Assembly: GCF_020829685.1 (NCBI RefSeq)
Contig: NZ_JAIVFR010000344.1
Coordinates: 1 to 6,884 of the forward strand
Reading direction: 5' to 3'
From: Nostoc sp. CHAB 5715
GTDB taxonomy: Bacteria; Cyanobacteriota; Cyanobacteriia; Cyanobacteriales; Nostocaceae
DNA: 6,884 bases
This document shows, one piece after another, positions 1-5,624 of this stretch. Each line of letters opens with the position of its first letter. Position 1 is the first letter of the stretch. Position numbers and translations under genes: made by a program. The notes under the pieces are model-generated. The model worked only from the letters and a program-made list of their open reading frames with translations, searched no databases and was not told the DNA's origin.

Positions 1-1601
1 GCTTGTATATTCTTCGACCTTAACCCCTGAAGTGCCACATTTAACCATACAGGCAGAAGTTCCAGCCAATTATTTTGCTGTATCTCTTTGAGTGCAATAT
101 CTTCCATACCTAGCGCACCCCACATACATAACGACTCTATAGCTAGTTTATAATTGCGGTTTCCTAAAGCATTTTTCCATAATTTTTCAGCGTGATTTTG
201 GAAGCGATTAGCGAGAAATTCATAAGCTTCCTGAACTTGATGTGTGATTGTAACTTTATAAACTGACTCACCTCGTGGTAGGTAATCGCCGCGATAGGAT
301 AACCAGTTATGAGATCCGCAAAGATGGATTTGTTTATCAACTATTACTTCTTTAACATGGGAATCTCCCAACCAAAAAACCTGTACAGATGGTAAACCAT
401 CAGGTGTTTTGATAGCTCGAAGTTTTTTCTCTACTTCTGGTGGAATTGGTTTATCTTCATCTTCTTGTCGCCGCGCAATTCCATGTCCAATTAAAATCCG
501 AACTCCGCGATTAGCTAATTTCTGTAATAAATTTAGGAATTTTTCATTGACAACTGCCTGATTAACCCAAGGAGAATAAATTAGAATCTGACTTTTAGCT
601 GAATTTAAAACTTCTGAGAAAGCTAGGCTAATTTGTCCATCGCGTAACTGTACGGCTTCTCCTAACGGTTTATAGTTATCTATCTCACTAGTAGTTTTTG
701 TGGCAGCTTCTAGCGCCTTTTGGCGAATATTTTCAAACCGAGCTTCTATTTCAGAATTTTTCTGGTTGAGAATGGCTTCACGTTCAAAGTTGATGGTTTC
801 GGTTGACAATTTACATAATGCTTGCAAAGATATTTTACCTTCAGTGTGTAGCACTTCTAACCAATTTGATGCTGACTCTAAAATTTGCTTTCCATTCCTT
901 ATTTGAATGCTCAATTTATCTTCAAGAGCATCAAAGATAACGAAAAGCGATATTTTCCTCCAGATTTTTTGAGTCGAAGCTAGTACCCTATAGGAAGTTA
1001 CGATTTTTCCTTCTTCTGGTACATGAAGTGCTAAACCTGAAGCTTGAATACTTTTTTGGATTTCCTCAAGGGGTAAGGAAGCAATATCAGCAATTGTATG
1101 ATCAATAGTGATAAAGTCTGCCAAGTCAGGTAAAGTTATCGTTGTCTCGTTTAAGGATTCAGATTGGAAGGTTATCTTGTCGCTTAAAGGGTCTGTAATA
1201 GCATAAATTTGTATAGGATATGGCGGCTGTGGTACAGACCCTTTTTCATAAAATGAGCGACCTTCAGGAGTAACTGTTAGTGGCGATGTTGGTGATAGAG
1301 TTTGTAAGGAACGAAGAGTTGTAGTAGTAGTTTTAATAAATACAGAATCAAGCCCAAGTACAGAGGCTAATTCATCCTCTGTTGGCGGAGGTTGAAATTC
1401 AATAGCGGCGCGGATAATAAATTCTTCAAGTACGTTAAACTGGCGAGGTTCCTTAATGTTTACTTCTACCTGAGTTTGCCGCAAACTATAATGGAATTCA
1501 CGCGCTGCTAACACTGATAAACTAGGACTTTGCGCTTCTATTTCGTCTACCAGTTTTTTGAGATTTTCATCAATCGGTTTAGCAGAAGAGGCGAGAAACA
1601 T
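1..1601 (-). CDS. Putative winged-helix plus phospholipase D-like (HKD) nuclease, C-terminus cut by window edge
   Basis: The reading frame is open from an ATG at 1601 to the left edge, giving 533 visible residues and no stop, so the C-terminus lies outside. Residues about 59-122 look like a winged helix: a helix-turn-helix-like stretch (DELASVLGLDSVFIKTT) followed by TVTPEGRSFYEKG. A charged helical stretch lies near 280-305. Residues 337-480 look like a phospholipase D fold, beginning SQILIYSPWVNQ and carrying one complete HxK-x4-D-x6-GSxN motif: H415, K417, D422, G429, S430, N432. In this superfamily His and Lys act in phosphodiester cleavage through a phospho-histidine intermediate, and single-motif bacterial members usually dimerise to form the site. 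No signal peptide or membrane segment is seen, so a cytoplasmic enzyme acting on nucleic acid is more likely than a lipase; that is inference. A 139-residue coiled-coil gene lies 201 bp upstream on the same strand. Gene call firm, nuclease role moderate. Confidence 0.85.
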   Translation of the reverse strand, partial: MFLASSAKPIDENLKKLVDEIEAQSPSLSVLAAREFHYSLRQTQVEVNIKEPRQFNVLEEFIIRAAIEFQPPPTEDELASVLGLDSVFIKTTTTTLRSLQTLSPTSPLTVTPEGRSFYEKGSVPQPPYPIQIYAITDPLSDKITFQSESLNETTITLPDLADFITIDHTIADIASLPLEEIQKSIQASGLALHVPEEGKIVTSYRVLASTQKIWRKISLFVIFDALEDKLSIQIRNGKQILESASNWLEVLHTEGKISLQALCKLSTETINFEREAILNQKNSEIEARFENIRQKALEAATKTTSEIDNYKPLGEAVQLRDGQISLAFSEVLNSAKSQILIYSPWVNQAVVNEKFLNLLQKLANRGVRILIGHGIARRQEDEDKPIPPEVEKKLRAIKTPDGLPSVQVFWLGDSHVKEVIVDKQIHLCGSHNWLSYRGDYLPRGESVYKVTITHQVQEAYEFLANRFQNHAEKLWKNALGNRNYKLAIESLCMWGALGMEDIALKEIQQNNWLELLPVWLNVALQGLRSKNIQ

Positions 1602-1609
1602 CAACGAAA

Positions 1610-1614
1610 CCTCC
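1610..1614 (-). promoter_or_regulatory. Shine-Dalgarno GGAGG deciding the start of the HKD gene
   Basis: On the minus strand GGAGG stands 8 nt before the ATG at 1601. A second in-frame ATG at 1616-1614 overlaps this GGAGG and has no purine-rich site before it, so translation most likely starts at 1601. The upstream ATG would add only five residues (MEVSL). Confidence 0.65.
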
Positions 1615-1641
1615 ATGTAGACGCACGATATTTGAAACTTC

Positions 1642-1655
1642 GGAGTACATACTCC
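1642..1655. promoter_or_regulatory. Palindrome GGAGTA-CA-TACTCC upstream of the HKD gene
   Basis: A 14-bp palindrome with perfect 6-bp arms and a 2-bp centre sits about 40 bp before the HKD gene start. That is a plausible place for an operator. It does not fit the cyanobacterial LexA consensus RGTACNNNDGTWCB, because the half-sites are too close. The rest of the 1602-1802 spacer shows no clear -35/-10 pair. The binding role is inference. Confidence 0.3.
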
Positions 1656-1684
1656 CGACTTGTCCACGCTGCTGAGTGAATAGG

Positions 1685-1708
1685 GAGGGAACTAGACCAG
1701 GGAGCTTC
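1685..1708. repeat. Short dispersed repeat, copy 1 (GAGGGAACTAG core)
   Basis: The 11-mer GAGGGAACTAG, followed a few bases later by GGGAG, occurs here and again at 5567-5585. Both copies are in non-coding DNA and both sit near runs rich in CCTCCC/GGGAGG. It resembles the small dispersed repeats common in Nostocales spacers. Family membership cannot be fixed from two copies. Confidence 0.35.
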
Positions 1709-1802
1709 GGTTAAAAATGGTGTAAACGATGGTAAGTTATCCCTACTGCATTCTCTGCCATTTGGAATAGCTTTTTTCTCTCACTTTCTTCCAATAATCC
1801 CC

Positions 1803-2222
1803 CTAAATAATGCCTAAACTCTCTTTTTTGAGCTGCTCATTAACTTCAATTAAATTTTTATTTTGAGAATATATTGTTTTGAGTTCAATTTCTAAAATAT
1901 TATTTTTCTGAGACAAGCTTTTAATTTCAGCTTCGTATTTTTCTCTTTCCTGTTTTGGATACTTTTTTACTTGGTCAATTTTGGCAGCATATTCCTGCTC
2001 CTTCAACTCAATCTCCTTAGTTTTCTTCGTTACCAAACCTTTCTGGGCAGCTTGAAGACGCTGACGCTTAATTAATTCAGAACCAGCAAAATGCGAAATA
2101 GCTCTGCGAATGGTAATTTCATCAGGATTGGTACTAAAGTCAATTACTTCCAAAGCACGCATAGCATCTGCTTTTGTCCATCCCTCACTTTCAAGTAGTT
2201 TAATAGACTGTGACTTATTCAC
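1803..2222 (-). CDS. Hypothetical 139-residue coiled-coil protein
   Basis: I do not recognise this protein. The start is GTG (2222-2220); the frame is closed by TAA a short way upstream (2255-2253) with no ATG between, and no good Shine-Dalgarno is visible. Residues 1-60 form a compact mixed region (LLESEGWTKADAMRALEV, then DEITIRRAISHFAGSELIKR) that could be a small helical DNA- or protein-binding domain. Residues about 62-135 are highly charged, rich in K, E and Q, with heptad-like spacing of I/L, as in a long coiled coil; it probably oligomerises. There is no signal peptide or membrane segment. It lies on the same strand as the HKD nuclease gene and 201 bp upstream of it, and is divergent from recA. 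Co-transcription with the nuclease gene is possible but the spacing does not require it. The length, lack of internal stops and coherent composition support a real gene. Confidence 0.7.
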   Translation of the reverse strand: MNKSQSIKLLESEGWTKADAMRALEVIDFSTNPDEITIRRAISHFAGSELIKRQRLQAAQKGLVTKKTKEIELKEQEYAAKIDQVKKYPKQEREKYEAEIKSLSQKNNILEIELKTIYSQNKNLIEVNEQLKKESLGII

Positions 2223-2427
2223 GTTTGCTGAAGATAGTTTATGTAATTTATGTTACCATATATCAATACATTATCTCCATGCCAACAAGCCGGATTCAAG
2301 CATAGCAGTAACTTTACTAGACTTATCGATGCTGGAGACTACTTAGTTTTTGGTTGTGGGCGATCAAGATTTGACGAGCGATCGCATCACGATAGAGGTT
2401 TTCTCTTTCCAAAACAAAGCAGTCTCA

Positions 2428-2444
2428 TTATGTACAGTGCATAA
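2428..2444. promoter_or_regulatory. Near-perfect 17-bp palindrome, possible operator
   Basis: TTATGTACAGTGCATAA is a dyad with one mismatched pair around a central A. It is about 250 bp before recA and about 205 bp before the divergent small gene. It resembles a dimeric regulator site, but its central part does not fit the LexA consensus. Function is unknown, and chance occurrence in AT-rich DNA is possible. Confidence 0.25.
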
Positions 2445-2607
2445 GGTCAGTTGTTTAAATAATTTTTTGTTGAAAATCCCTTGCTTACCCAGCCAAAAAA
2501 AGCTATCTCTCAATGCAAGTTGGTATCATTGTGCAAGACTACCCTAATCTGGTAGCGATCGAGTTACGATCTTGTCACACCCTTTTTTTGATTTGAGAAG
2601 TCCTATT

Positions 2608-2621
2608 CCAGAATTTTCTGG
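2608..2621. promoter_or_regulatory. Palindrome CCAGAA-TT-TTCTGG just upstream of the recA -10 region
   Basis: Two perfect 6-bp arms flank a TT centre, ending 1 bp before the candidate -10 hexamer. The position, within the expected -35/-10 interval, suggests a protein-binding site that affects recA transcription. It is distinct from the LexA-like box that follows. Confidence 0.35.
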
Positions 2622-2622
2622 T

Positions 2623-2642
2623 TAAAATAGTATATCTGTTCT
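2623..2642 (+). promoter_or_regulatory. recA -10 region overlapped by a LexA (SOS) box
   Basis: AGTATATCTGTTCT at 2629-2642 fits the cyanobacterial LexA consensus RGTACNNNDGTWCB at every position except the fifth (T instead of C). It abuts TAAAAT (2623-2628) and overlaps TAGTAT (2628-2633), either of which could be the -10 hexamer. No convincing -35 lies 16-18 bp upstream. A repressor bound here would cover the transcription start, as expected for LexA-type control. How strongly recA responds to DNA damage varies among cyanobacteria, so inducibility is inference. Confidence 0.6.
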
Positions 2643-2693
2643 ACTCAATCTCCCAGAGCAACACTCCTTAAAACCATATATTTAGAGGCAAGA

Positions 2694-3773
2694 ATGGCTA
2701 TCAACACCGATACTTCAGGCAAGCAAAAAGCACTGACTATGGTGCTCAACCAGATTGAGCGCAGCTTTGGTAAAGGAGCAATCATGCGCCTGGGCGATGC
2801 CACCCGGATGCGGGTAGAGACGATTTCCAGTGGGGCGCTTACCCTAGATTTAGCATTGGGTGGTGGTTTACCCAAGGGACGGGTAATTGAAATTTATGGC
2901 CCGGAAAGTTCCGGGAAGACTACAGTAGCGCTACATGCGCTCGCCGAAGTGCAAAGAAATGGCGGTATTGCTGCCTTTGTTGATGCAGAACACGCCCTTG
3001 ATCCTACTTATGCTGCGGCATTGGGTGTAGACATTGACAATTTGCTGATTTCCCAACCTGACACAGGCGAATCAGCTTTGGAAATTGTCGATCAGCTGGT
3101 TCGCTCTGCTGCGGTTGATATTGTAGTCATTGACTCAGTAGCAGCACTGGTTCCCCGTGCTGAAATTGAAGGCGATATGGGTGACGCCCACGTTGGTCTG
3201 CAAGCACGGTTAATGAGCCAAGCCCTGCGTAAAATTACTGGCAACATTGGTAAATCTGGTTGTACAGTAATTTTCATCAACCAGTTGCGGCAAAAAATTG
3301 GTGTTACCTACGGTAGCCCAGAAACTACTACTGGCGGTAACGCATTGAAATTTTACGCTTCGGTGCGCTTGGATATTCGCCGAATTCAAACCTTGAAAAA
3401 AGGTACTGATGAATTTGGTAATCGCGTTAAAGTCAAAGTCGCTAAAAATAAAGTAGCGCCGCCTTTCAGAATCGCTGAATTTGACATTATTTTTGGTAAA
3501 GGTATTTCTACCTTGGGCTGTCTTGTTGATTTAGCAGAAGAAACTGGCATTATTGTCCGCAAAGGTGCTTGGTATAGTTACAACGGCGATAATATCTCCC
3601 AAGGACGAGACAACGCCATTAAATATCTAGAAGAAAAGCCAGAATTTGCTGACGAAATCAAGAAACTGGTGCGGGAAAAGCTAGATAAAGGTGCTGTTGT
3701 TTCTGCTAACTCCGTAGCTAAAAGCAGTGAAGAAGATGAAGAGGAAGACATCGATTTAGAGCCAGAAGAATAA
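2694..3773 (+). CDS. recA: RecA recombinase/SOS co-protease
   Basis: This is a complete RecA of 359 residues, typical length. RecA polymerises on single-stranded DNA using ATP, drives homologous pairing and strand exchange, and stimulates LexA self-cleavage. Visible motifs are the Walker A box GPESSGKTT (69-77), the catalytic-Glu segment FVDAEHALD (95-103), Walker [10 protein letters not shown] (144-152), and the DNA-binding L2 region from [10 protein letters not shown] to [10 protein letters not shown] (about 195-220), all intact. The last 20 or so residues are very acidic ([14 protein letters not shown]), like the regulatory tail of other RecAs. ATG at 2694 is preceded by GAGG at 2685-2688, 5 nt away, and yields the normal N-terminus. 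The gene stands alone, with a LexA-like box upstream and a terminator 35 bp after the stop. No intein or frameshift is present. Confidence 0.98.
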   Translation: MAINTDTSGKQKALTMVLNQIERSFGKGAIMRLGDATRMRVETISSGALTLDLALGGGLPKGRVIEIYGPESSGKTTVALHALAEVQRNGGIAAFVDAEHALDPTYAAALGVDIDNLLISQPDTGESALEIVDQLVRSAAVDIVVIDSVAALVPRAEIEGDMGDAHVGLQARLMSQALRKITGNIGKSGCTVIFINQLRQKIGVTYGSPETTTGGNALKFYASVRLDIRRIQTLKKGTDEFGNRVKVKVAKNKVAPPFRIAEFDIIFGKGISTLGCLVDLAEETGIIVRKGAWYSYNGDNISQGRDNAIKYLEEKPEFADEIKKLVREKLDKGAVVSANSVAKSSEEDEEEDIDLEPEE

Positions 3774-3807
3774 GGAATGCGGATTTATCTGCAACTTTTA
3801 ATATGTA

Positions 3808-3839
3808 GTGGGTTACATAAACTGCTAACCCACCTTTTT
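3808..3839 (+). terminator. Rho-independent terminator of recA
   Basis: An 8-bp perfect stem (GTGGGTTA at 3808-3815, TAACCCAC at 3826-3833) with a 10-nt loop is followed by C and five T residues. It begins 35 bp after the recA stop codon, the usual position and form of an intrinsic terminator. Confidence 0.85.
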
Positions 3840-3866
3840 CAAAGTATTGATGAGTTACAGCAGTCT

Positions 3867-3941
3867 GAACCTCACCCGGTATTTGAGTAAAGCAAACACT
3901 CCCCTCTTTGATGCTTTGGAGAGGGGCAGCAGGGTGGTTTC
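3867..3941. repeat. Imperfect long inverted repeat (CCCCTCT...AGAGGGG core)
   Basis: The outer arms GAACCTCACCC (3867-3877) and GGGTGGTTTC (3932-3941) pair imperfectly. The inner arms CCCCTCT (3901-3907) and AGAGGGG (3920-3926) pair perfectly. The pattern resembles a degraded copy of a hairpin repeat common in Nostocales spacers; that comparison is from memory. Confidence 0.5.
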
Positions 3942-3960
3942 ATACGAAAAAAGAAAAATA

Positions 3961-4092
3961 CATAAGGGACTTCCAAATAAAAAAATATCCAATTATTTAT
4001 TGTGGGGTGGGCGTCTCGCCCGCCCTTGATTACGGGCGGGCAAGATGCCCACCCCACAAGATTGTATAGTTTATTTCTTGGAAATCCATAAG
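3961..4092. mobile_element. MITE-like element with flanking CATAAG direct repeats
   Basis: The centre is a 25-bp inverted repeat (4001-4025 with 4034-4058, 23 of 25 matching, 8-nt loop) rich in GGGGTGGG and GCCCGCCC. Beyond it the ends also pair: GACTTCCAA from 3968 inward against GATTTCCAA read inward from 4086 on the minus strand, each followed by AT-rich ATAAA sequence. Outside these ends the hexamer CATAAG occurs on both sides in direct orientation (3961-3966 and 4087-4092), as a target-site duplication would. There is no coding capacity, so it would need a transposase in trans. The alternative is a hairpin repeat not spread by transposition. Confidence 0.5.
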
Positions 4093-4103
4093 TCTTGATT
4101 TCT

Positions 4104-4140
4104 CGTTTTGTGTCGGGGTCTAAATCCCCGACACAAAACG
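4104..4140. repeat. Perfect 15-bp hairpin, possible bidirectional terminator
   Basis: CGTTTTGTGTCGGGG (4104-4118) and its exact reverse complement (4126-4140) flank a 7-nt loop. It lies about 85 bp downstream of the FHA stop and 330 bp downstream of recA. There is no T-run, so it may be a repeat that only incidentally stops transcription. Two smaller hairpins follow, CCTGT/ACAGG (4146-4159) and GGGG/CCCC (4158-4173). Confidence 0.55.
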
Positions 4141-4224
4141 CGCTGCCTGTAGAGACAGGGGACTTAAACCCCCAAAGTTCGTTAAAAATAAACTGCAATA
4201 ATTTCCAATTTGATAGCTAGGATT

Positions 4225-4947
4225 CTATGGTATTTGTCTACTAAAAAAGCGGTCTAAAATTTCTGATTTCTGTTCTGAACTGAAATTGTCATACCAATCT
4301 TCAAACTTCTCAACTAGTCCAGAATTTCTGAAAATTTCTAAATTATCATTTGGTTTTTCAGTCAAAAGTTTTGGCCTGTTATGGGGATAAGTAAGTATTT
4401 CTACTTGATTATCCCTCTTTCGATGCATAAGTTGCATTAATAACTCCATTGCTACAGTTGGCAAAACGCGGGACGTAGAATTCATGAAAAAATCAAAAGT
4501 CATATTACCTAGACGGATGCGATCGCCATCTTTGAGCTTGATCGGCCCAAAAGCGCGATCGCCATTAACAAATGAGCCATTGGTACTGTTGAAGTCTATA
4601 AAGTAGAAGCCTTGCTCATCAATATATTGAATAGCAGCGTGGCGACGAGACATATAACTATCAACAATGCAAATACCACTGCTGCGATTACGACCTATTG
4701 TCCAGATTTGCTGTGGCTGCCGTAAACTTTGGGTCTGATTGTCGGACAAATTAGTCATCAAATAAACAGCAGAAGTATCCACTACACCATGTACGTAACA
4801 TGCCTTCCCTCTCGTCAACGACGGTTGAGATAGGTTTTCTAGCTGAAGAATTTCATCTAGAAGGCTGCTGTGGTGTTCATACAACTTAAGAAATACCTGA
4901 TATAAAGTTAATCTCCGTTCTATTTCCGTTTGTGCAAAGTCAGCCAT
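4225..4947 (-). CDS. FHA-domain protein (phosphothreonine-binding signalling adaptor)
   Basis: The product is a soluble 240-residue protein. FHA domains bind phosphothreonine peptides and often link to Hanks-type kinases. The domain covers about residues 60-155 and keeps the family's key positions: G85-R86 (TIGRNRSS), S100 and H103 (SRRH), and the N120-S-T-N-G124 loop. The N-terminal 50 residues are helical (YQVFLKLYEHHSSLLDEIL). The C-terminal 85 residues are unassigned, possibly helical, with W219 and several aromatics near the end. No signal peptide or membrane helix is seen. ATG at 4947 is the first in frame; a weak AAGG lies about 11 nt upstream. Two HIP1 octamers fall inside the gene. 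It lies downstream of the pentapeptide-repeat Ser/Thr kinase on the same strand, so that kinase or its substrates are plausible partners (inference). The 677-bp gap suggests its own promoter. Confidence 0.92.
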   Translation of the reverse strand: MADFAQTEIERRLTLYQVFLKLYEHHSSLLDEILQLENLSQPSLTRGKACYVHGVVDTSAVYLMTNLSDNQTQSLRQPQQIWTIGRNRSSGICIVDSYMSRRHAAIQYIDEQGFYFIDFNSTNGSFVNGDRAFGPIKLKDGDRIRLGNMTFDFFMNSTSRVLPTVAMELLMQLMHRKRDNQVEILTYPHNRPKLLTEKPNDNLEIFRNSGLVEKFEDWYDNFSSEQKSEILDRFFSRQIP

Positions 4948-5296
4948 TATACGTAAACCTTGTATTACCTGATTTCGCTTGTGAATATTCGGCTTCAGCC
5001 TACAACCAGGGATAATTAATTTTTAACTTTCTGCTGCCATCTGAAAACTTGAGTGGCTTAAGAGCGTTAGATTTTACAATTTTTAAATGCGAGATTCCCT
5101 GTTGTTTCTAGCCATAAAAAGCATGGAAACATCTAAAAAAAAGTATTATTATGCTTTATTGTTTATTGTAAATAATCATTTGTTATTTGTAACAGATAGA
5201 AAATATAAAGATTTGATGAAAACTTGCTAACTATCTACGTATTTTTGCTACATAAGAGGATATTTCTTAACATTTGTAAGAACGATGACTATCGTT

Positions 5297-5383
5297 CAAC
5301 CCAACTATAACCATCCTGAATTATTCGTGATAAACAAGATCCCCGACAACTTTTACGAAGTCGGGGATCTGCGGGTTGGGTTG
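5297..5383. repeat. Nested inverted repeat with CAACCCAAC ends
   Basis: The outer arms CAACCCAAC (5297-5305) and GTTGGGTTG (5375-5383) are exact reverse complements. Inside them AGATCCCCGAC (5337-5347) and GTCGGGGATCT (5360-5370) form a perfect 11-bp stem with a 12-nt loop. The outer GGGTTG-type ends resemble those of small non-autonomous repeats in Nostocales genomes (from memory). No clear target-site duplication is seen. Confidence 0.5.
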
Positions 5384-5543
5384 GAATTCTCACAAAGAAA
5401 ATAGGATTGTTATTATCTATTTGGTCAATTCTGAATAAATCTGAGTTTTATTGATAAGAATAAGGGCTGATTTATCTAAGCTCATGAGAAAATAGAAGCC
5501 TTGTGAGCTTTATAAAACAATACAGTTCAGTTTAATACTTGAT

Positions 5544-5586
5544 CCTCCCTAAGCCTCCTTAAAAGAGAGGGAACTAGTCTGGGAGG
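5544..5586. repeat. CCTCCC/GGGAGG hairpin repeat after the kinase gene, with repeat copy 2
   Basis: CCTCCC (5544-5549) pairs with GGGAGG (5581-5586), with a smaller CCTC/GAGG stem inside (5554-5557 and 5567-5570). The right part contains GAGGGAACTAG (5567-5577), the same 11-mer as at 1685-1695. It begins about 40 bp beyond the kinase stop on the minus strand and could weakly terminate that transcript. Confidence 0.4.
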
Positions 5587-5624
5587 CAGGGCAAGCGAGT
5601 AATTCTTAAATTTAAATTTTCAAC

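Larger units (their letters stand above)
2223..2693. other. Divergent intergenic region upstream of recA
   Basis: These 471 bp separate the minus-strand coiled-coil gene from recA. Short frames here lack ribosome sites and protein-like composition, so I see no gene. On the minus strand TTGATA (2266-2261) and TACATA (2245-2240), 15 bp apart, are a weak promoter candidate for the small gene. Other contents are a HIP1 octamer at 2378-2385, a near-palindrome at 2428-2444, and the recA control elements from 2608 onward. The recA ribosome site GAGG is at 2685-2688. Confidence 0.6.
3840..4224. other. Repeat-packed spacer between convergent recA and FHA genes
   Basis: No gene is supported here; open frames on either strand run through inverted repeats and are best read as accidental. 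In order it holds an imperfect hairpin (3867-3941), a MITE-like element (3967-4086), a perfect 15-bp hairpin (4104-4140) and two short hairpins (4146-4159 and 4158-4173). Such clusters between convergent genes can end transcription from both sides. Confidence 0.6.
4948..5624. other. AT-rich intergenic region between kinase and FHA genes
   Basis: These 677 bp have no convincing gene. Positions 5060-5280 are very AT-rich and include the small dyad TGTTA-TTTG-TAACA (5181-5194). A nested hairpin occupies 5297-5383. AAGCTCA (5478-5484) and TGAGCTT (5504-5510) form a further stem, and a CCTCCC/GGGAGG repeat lies at 5544-5586, near the kinase stop. The FHA promoter should lie at the low-coordinate end, but no clear -35/-10 pair is seen. 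Confidence 0.55.

Noticed and set aside
700..906. 68-codon plus-strand frame inside the HKD nuclease gene
   Set aside because: It lies antisense to an uninterrupted 533-codon frame with clear domain motifs, and its own sequence shows no family features.
2243..2256. GTA-N8-TAC, an NtcA-box core, upstream of the small coiled-coil gene
   Set aside because: Six fixed bases are expected about once or twice by chance in a window this size. The site lies only about 20 nt from the GTG start, unlike the usual activating position near -41.
2378..2385. GCGATCGC as a regulatory site before recA
   Set aside because: This is the HIP1 octamer, very abundant throughout many cyanobacterial genomes; two more copies lie inside the FHA gene.
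2110..2547. Overlapping plus-strand frames of 64-78 codons before recA
   Set aside because: They overlap each other and the minus-strand gene, lack ribosome-binding sites, and show no domain or coherent composition.
2645..2875. Minus-strand frame overlapping the recA start
   Set aside because: It is a shadow of recA codons; the plus-strand product is unmistakably RecA.
3872..4198. 108-codon minus-strand frame downstream of the FHA gene
   Set aside because: It runs through the inverted repeats of the recA-FHA spacer, and its protein has low-complexity runs (FFYL, VFFFF) with no recognisable domain. It is best explained by the repeats.
5478..5510. AAGCTCA/TGAGCTT stem as a terminator for the kinase gene
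   Set aside because: The stem is only 7 bp with a 19-nt loop and no T-run on the minus strand, too weak to call.
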